Assembly: GCA_002353825.1 (NCBI GenBank)
Contig: DEKJ01000043.1
Location: 1-64,000 of the forward strand
Source of the DNA: Prevotella sp. UBA2725
GTDB taxonomy: Bacteria; Bacteroidota; Bacteroidia; Bacteroidales; Bacteroidaceae
Direction of reading: 5' to 3'
DNA: 64,000 nucleotides
Positions 60,172 through 64,000 of the stretch are shown piece after piece. Under the pieces are notes generated by a model. That model ran no database searches, was not told the DNA's origin, and saw only the letters and a program-made list of their open reading frames with translations. Position numbers and translations under genes: made by a program. Positions within the stretch are counted from its first letter, which is position 1, and each line of letters starts with the position of its first letter.

Positions 60172-61080
60172 ATGGAATACTTGGAGGTAACATTTCGTGT
60201 CACATGTCCTGACAACCTTTTGCAGACAGCACGTGACCTTTTGGCAGACGCTGCGGCTGAGGCTGGCTTTGAGTCGTTTGAGGATACAGAGCATGGATTG
60301 AAGGGATATGTTCAGAAATCGCTCTTCGATAAAGAGGTCCTTGACCAGCAGATTGCCGACTTTCCCTTGCAAGATGCGGTTATCGACTATTCGGTTGAGG
60401 AAGCTGAGAATAAAGACTGGAACAAGACGTGGGAAGACAATGGATTTGATCCGATCGACATTGATGGGAAGATGCTGATTGTTGACGCAAACACCTCTCA
60501 TCCGGAGACATATACAGACCATCATCACCCAACACCTACCACCCAACACTTAATCCAAATCGATGCCAAGCTCGCTTTTGGTACGGGTACGCATGAAACT
60601 ACACAGATGATCGTCTCTACCCTGTTGTTAATGGCAGATGCCAATGGTGGCACATTAGCTGATAAGCGTGTGCTCGATTGTGGTTGTGGCACGGGAATTC
60701 TTGGAATCGCTGCCTCCAAATTGGGAGCCAAGGAAGTTGTGGGTTACGACATCGACGAATGGAGTGTAAAGAACACGATGCACAATTCAGAAATCAATGG
60801 GGTGAAGAATGTCCAGGCTCTGCTTGGCGATGCTTCGATTATCAAAACTATTGATGGAACATTTGACATTGTGCTTGCCAATATCAACCGCAATATCTTA
60901 CTGAATGACATGGAGGCAATGCGAAGCAAGATGGCTGATGGTGCGATATTCATCATCAGTGGATTTTATGAGGAAGACATTCCGCTTCTTGTTGACAAGG
61001 TGTCATCCTTAGGGCTTCATCTCAAGGAACAAAAAGGGAAAGGCAATTGGCGGTGCCTTGTGTTTGATTTGCGTGATTAA
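60172..61080 (+). CDS. prmA: Ribosomal protein L11 methyltransferase
   Basis: The 302-residue protein has an N-terminal ferredoxin-like substrate domain (~1-55), a linker, and a SAM methyltransferase core (LAFGTGTHETTQMI, VLDCGCGTGILGIAASKLGA, IVLANINRNILLND). It trimethylates L11. Between VDANTSHPET and IDAKLAFG, residues ~118-128 (HHHPTPTTQHL) are encoded by a 7-bp tandem repeat and lie where homologs have a short loop. Confidence 0.92.
   Translation: MEYLEVTFRVTCPDNLLQTARDLLADAAAEAGFESFEDTEHGLKGYVQKSLFDKEVLDQQIADFPLQDAVIDYSVEEAENKDWNKTWEDNGFDPIDIDGKMLIVDANTSHPETYTDHHHPTPTTQHLIQIDAKLAFGTGTHETTQMIVSTLLLMADANGGTLADKRVLDCGCGTGILGIAASKLGAKEVVGYDIDEWSVKNTMHNSEINGVKNVQALLGDASIIKTIDGTFDIVLANINRNILLNDMEAMRSKMADGAIFIISGFYEEDIPLLVDKVSSLGLHLKEQKGKGNWRCLVFDLRD
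60524..60551. repeat. 7-bp tandem repeat inside prmA (4 units)
   Basis: Units ATCACCC, AACACCT, ACCACCC and AACACTT run without gaps within the coding sequence, in the same style as the array at 24467. Confidence 0.65.
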
Positions 61081-61089
61081 CTGTGTTTG

Positions 61090-61395
61090 GGGCAGTGCCC
61101 CGGAGAGGCACAATCTTCCATAACCCCAGACTAAAGGAGCGATAGCGACTGCAGTCTGTGGGATTTTAGACTGTGCTCGGATACCTGACCTCCAGCCTCG
61201 GAGAGGCTGAATGCGCCTTGGCGCGCTATGATGGTTTGATACGACACATTAACCATTGCGCACTATCGTGCAGTCTGCCTCTCCGAGGCAGGAAATCAGT
61301 CAAACACGCTCTCACAACAGACCCCAGTCTGCGTCGCTGCGCTCCTTAGACTGGGGTTATCAAAAATTCAGTCTCTCCGAGACTGTAAACATCAA
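61090..61395. repeat. Family A palindromic element, copy A3 (~305 bp)
   Basis: It has the same module order as A1: GTGCCCCGGAGAGGCAC, an AACCCCAGACT...AGTCTGTGGG stem, CAGCCTCGGAGAGGCTG, GCGCCTTGGCGCG, CTGCCTCTCCGAGGCAG, an ACCCCAGTCTGCGTCGC...AGACTGGGGTT stem, and CAGTCTCTCCGAGACTG. Stem changes are often compensated (GACT with AGTC where A1 has other bases). The terminal inverted repeats are less clear. It lies between the convergent prmA and trmO genes. Confidence 0.8.
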
Positions 61396-61443
61396 AAAGA
61401 AAGAGCAAATGTCAACCGTACAGGTCGAAATATCTTGTTTTTA

Positions 61444-61491
61444 GTTACCCTGCTGTGGGTGGCCGGTACCAGACCGGCCACCCACAGGCAC
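61444..61491. repeat. Family B hairpin, copy B4
   Basis: TTACCCTGCTGTGGGTGGCC opens an almost perfect hairpin TGTGGGTGGCCGGT with ACCGGCCACCCACA, just before the trmO stop codon. It has diverged from B1-B3 in sequence but kept pairing. Confidence 0.65.
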
Positions 61492-61499
61492 CCCTTGCC

Positions 61500-62165
61500 C
61501 TATGGTAGGACCGTCAATGTATCTCCTTCAACCTTGAAATGTATGTCTCTTCCCGCGAATGGCATGCCATAGATGCGGTTGGGGTCATGTTGATAATGAG
61601 GCCGTGGGTCAAGTTCCAACACTTTTCGCAAGGCTTCGGTCTGCTGTTCGCCTAATGTCTGGACAAGGCTGTCAGGGATGATGACCTGCAGGCGCTTGAT
61701 AGGATGCTGGTCTACAAACCCCGACTTCGCTCCTTCATGGCAATCGGCATAGGTAACATAGGGCTTGATGTCAAAGATCGGGGTGCCATCCATCAAGTCG
61801 GCTCCAAGGACATGAAGCACAGGTCCTTGGCTTGTCTCCCACTCCACGCTCTTCAGACGTACGGAAGACAGTCCAAGTGGATTGGGCCTAAACGGAGATC
61901 GTGTCGCAAAGACACCGAGACGGGTGTTGCCTCCTAAGAGTGGTGGGCGCACGGTGAGTCCGTTAGCTGCATGCTTGTTTGCACTGAAGCCCCAGATGAG
62001 CCATAGATAATCGAAGCTATCGATACCTCTCAATGCCTCTGCTGAACGATAGGGCTCCGTGAAAACGATGGTGCCTTCAAGTTCTTTTACAAGCCCACTC
62101 TGTTTAGGAATGCCGAACTTAGAAGTGAATGGAGAGTGAAAGATGGCTATGGGTTGGATTTCCAT
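61500..62165 (-). CDS. trmO: tRNA m6t6A37 methyltransferase TrmO (TsaA/YaeB)
   Basis: The 221-residue protein has the UPF0066/TsaA fold: PIAIFHSPFTSKFGIPKQSG, FDYLWLIWGFSANK, TRSPFRPNPLGLSSVRL, DLMDGTPIFDIKPYV. Family members methylate t6A37 of tRNA-Thr using SAM. It is third in the minus-strand operon sulfatase-PAP2-trmO (12-bp gap). Confidence 0.93.
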   Translation of the reverse strand: MEIQPIAIFHSPFTSKFGIPKQSGLVKELEGTIVFTEPYRSAEALRGIDSFDYLWLIWGFSANKHAANGLTVRPPLLGGNTRLGVFATRSPFRPNPLGLSSVRLKSVEWETSQGPVLHVLGADLMDGTPIFDIKPYVTYADCHEGAKSGFVDQHPIKRLQVIIPDSLVQTLGEQQTEALRKVLELDPRPHYQHDPNRIYGMPFAGRDIHFKVEGDTLTVLP

Positions 62166-62177
62166 GTAAATTGTTTG

Positions 62178-62882
62178 TCAGAATGAGAATCGTGTGAAGA
62201 TAGCAAGGATGAGCATGACTGCCGTCTCAATATTAAAAACTAAGGCAGGCGTATAGAGCTTCGGTGAGTCATCTTTGGGCCTCAAAGATTGTGCTGATTG
62301 CCGGAGCATGAGCTGGAAGACATAATACACAACGCTCGCTAACAAAAATCCTAAGACCATGCCACAAAGTACATCGCCAAAATAATGCACACCGAGATAA
62401 ACGCGTGACCAGCACATCAGGAAAGCCCATGCCGCAAGATTAAAGTTGAGAACGCGTCTCCTGAAGACATAAGCCACGAAGAAGAAAGCGCTCCAGCAGT
62501 TAGCCGAATGGGCAGAGGGAAAGCCATGGCGTCCGCCTCGATAACCATCGACAATATGTATCATCGGAGAGATGGGATTCGCTAAATTGGCGGGTCGTAG
62601 ACGGTCAAACAATGGTCGGAGCACAGCAGAGGCCGTCTGATCGCACAGCGTAATGAGCAGGACGGCGAACAGTATGCAGTATATCACGGCTCTCCGCGGA
62701 AAGTTGCGGAACATGATGACAAGGAGGCTCACGTAGAGAGGTATCCAGATGAACTTGCCTGAATACATCATCATGAAGTTGTCAAGATAGCCACAATGGA
62801 GACCATTAATGGCTAATGTAATGTTCGTGTCCCACTGAATGAGCGTCTGCAGCAGGGACGAAAGCAATATACTTACATACAT
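62178..62882 (-). CDS. PAP2-family membrane phosphatase
   Basis: The 234-residue protein has about six membrane helices and the three PAP2 motifs: VLRPLFDRLRPAN, GFPSAHSANCWS (PSAH variant of PSGH) and SRVYLGVHYFGDVLCG. Such enzymes dephosphorylate lipid phosphates, often undecaprenyl diphosphate or phosphatidate. Its position after an LtaS-type phospho-headgroup transferase suggests lipid or envelope modification. Confidence 0.9.
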   Translation of the reverse strand: MYVSILLSSLLQTLIQWDTNITLAINGLHCGYLDNFMMMYSGKFIWIPLYVSLLVIMFRNFPRRAVIYCILFAVLLITLCDQTASAVLRPLFDRLRPANLANPISPMIHIVDGYRGGRHGFPSAHSANCWSAFFFVAYVFRRRVLNFNLAAWAFLMCWSRVYLGVHYFGDVLCGMVLGFLLASVVYYVFQLMLRQSAQSLRPKDDSPKLYTPALVFNIETAVMLILAIFTRFSF

Positions 62883-62896
62883 TCCTTTCTCTGTTT

Positions 62897-64000
62897 TTAC
62901 CTTTTTGCAATATCGTCAAACAACACCTGTAGCAGGGCTTGGCCCGCTTTCAGATTATGTCCTTTCTTTCCTTTATCGTAAACTGTTTTCTTCAGTTGAT
63001 TGTCATAGAGAAGAACATCGTCTTCCGTTATCATCCCAATGCCGTCATTCGGAAGGAAGAAGGCAAAATGATTGACAGATGGATTGAACATGTCCTTACT
63101 GAAAATCAAATCTTTATGCTCGATACCCAACTGTGAGAGCAGTGTAGCAGCAATGTCTTGTTGCGAACCGAGGGTGTTAATGACCATCGGTTGGCGAATA
63201 GTTCCACCCGTCCATATCAATGGGATATGATATCTCCAAGGCTTGAAGTTATCAGCATGCTCAGGCCATGCACCGAGATGATCTGGCACCAGGATGACAA
63301 GGCTGTTGTTCCATTGTCTACTCTTACGGAGGGTATTGATGAATCCGCCCACGCAACTGTCTGAGTAAGCAAAGGCATTAAGAATCTTGTCCTTGAGATG
63401 ATGATAAGGCACATCGAATGGCTCATGCGAACTGGAGGTCTGAATGACTGTCAGTTGTGGCTTGCCATTGACGGGCCGTGCCAAGATGTCTTTCTCCGCA
63501 CGTCTGAATAGCAGGTGATCGGGTACACCCCATTTACTCAGGCGTTCACTCACAGGGAAGTCTACATCTTCCGTGATATGCCGGAATCCTTGGTTGACAA
63601 GGAACGAGCGCATATTCGTGAAGTCAGCATCGCCTCCATAATAATAGGATGATACATATCCAGCTTTTTCAAGATGAGCTGCGATAGAAGGCATGTTGGA
63701 TGTCTTCTTCGGGTATTTCATCAGGCTTACGGTTGCCGGAGCAGGATAGCCCAAGAGTACCGATACCAATCCGCGGTCGGTACGGTAACTGTTGGCATAG
63801 AAGTGTGAGAAATAAACACTTTCATGTTTCAACCGATCAAGATTTGGCGTCACACCAGGCACATTGGTCACAGTATCGGAGAAGCTCTCCATGACGATGA
63901 TGAAGATATTCGGACGTTTCACTCCCGGTCTCAAGACAAAACATATACTGTCGGTGGTAGGCTTATTGTAAAGTTCATGATAGAACCTATGAGCTTCCTT
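62897..64000 (-). CDS. LtaS/alkaline-phosphatase-superfamily sulfatase, 5' end outside the window
   Basis: The frame stays open to the right edge (…HRFYHELYNKPTTDSICFVL then RPGVKRPN), so this is the C-terminal catalytic part. The sulfatase-fold motifs are PNIFIIVMESFSD (metal), the likely Thr nucleophile in YRTDRGLVSVLLG, and LVILVPDHLGAW (metal Asp/His). Members transfer phosphoglycerol or phosphoethanolamine, or act as sulfatases, on the outer face of the inner membrane; N-terminal membrane helices are expected beyond the edge. It is first in the operon with PAP2 and trmO. Confidence 0.85.
   Translation of the reverse strand, partial: KEAHRFYHELYNKPTTDSICFVLRPGVKRPNIFIIVMESFSDTVTNVPGVTPNLDRLKHESVYFSHFYANSYRTDRGLVSVLLGYPAPATVSLMKYPKKTSNMPSIAAHLEKAGYVSSYYYGGDADFTNMRSFLVNQGFRHITEDVDFPVSERLSKWGVPDHLLFRRAEKDILARPVNGKPQLTVIQTSSSHEPFDVPYHHLKDKILNAFAYSDSCVGGFINTLRKSRQWNNSLVILVPDHLGAWPEHADNFKPWRYHIPLIWTGGTIRQPMVINTLGSQQDIAATLLSQLGIEHKDLIFSKDMFNPSVNHFAFFLPNDGIGMITEDDVLLYDNQLKKTVYDKGKKGHNLKAGQALLQVLFDDIAKR

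Noticed and set aside
1..64000. Prophage, integrative element or insertion sequence
   Set aside because: No integrase, transposase, capsid or conjugation gene was found; only small non-coding repeats are present.

Overview
The window reads as a chromosomal segment of a Bacteroidota bacterium, most likely Prevotellaceae (Prevotella in the broad sense). The evidence is the TAnnTTTG -7 promoter boxes, a SusC/SusD pair, a type IX secretion (CHU_C) sorting domain, a PorT-like barrel, the 'putative porin', DUF4468 and DUF4293 families, a Bacteroidota omega-like subunit, and the rarity of Shine-Dalgarno sequences. Assignment below family level is not attempted. No prophage, conjugative element, intact insertion sequence or CRISPR array was seen; the window is core chromosome sprinkled with small non-coding palindromic repeats.

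Layout. 1-5.1 kb: an exported histidine-phosphatase/GH92 mannosidase fusion, an HD hydrolase, and rplU-rpmA. 5.1-8.9 kb: a four-gene operon with an acetyltransferase, a PCMD-domain protein broken by an in-frame TAG, an extended SDR with a C-terminal zinc-ribbon-like tail, and a steroid 5-alpha-reductase-like membrane enzyme. 9-19.6 kb: uvrA, a T9SS-sorted protein, a LysM/periplasmic-binding fusion, a PorT-like barrel, a POT peptide transporter, a gamma-carbonic-anhydrase-like protein, an MFS transporter with a second in-frame TAG, and an orphan membrane protein. 19.9-31.7 kb: metH, an HD hydrolase, menA, a porin cluster, uvrB, and bamD-omega-DUF4293. 31.8-38.9 kb: malic enzyme, a TetR regulator, an RlmI-like methyltransferase, a DEDD exonuclease and a LytS/LytTR two-component pair.

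39-56.3 kb is the most coherent accessory theme. It holds an NlpC/P60 endopeptidase, a Tat-exported L-Ala-D/L-Glu epimerase, a transglutaminase-like protein, a beta-lactamase-fold hydrolase, a sodium/solute symporter, a NamZ-type (DUF1343) exo-muramidase, SusC/SusD, a FemAB-like acyltransferase and a DigH/YngK-type glycosidase. Together they look like a peptidoglycan-fragment harvesting and salvage region, interrupted by tRNA-Ser(GGA) and a small DnaJ. 56.4-64 kb: a HAD phosphatase, a FadL-like barrel, an aromatic/glycine-rich secreted protein, prmA, trmO, a PAP2 phosphatase and the 3' part of an LtaS-type sulfatase that runs off the right edge.

Repeats are a second theme. There are three copies of a ~300-bp palindromic element (A), four copies of a GTGGCCGCC hairpin element (B, one copy with 20-bp terminal inverted repeats), five CCCTCCCC/GGGGAGGG hairpins (C, one translated into the MenA N terminus), two unrelated 22-bp tandem arrays, and two degenerate 7-bp arrays (one translated inside prmA). 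All calls come from reading sequence and conceptual translations; no database search was run.
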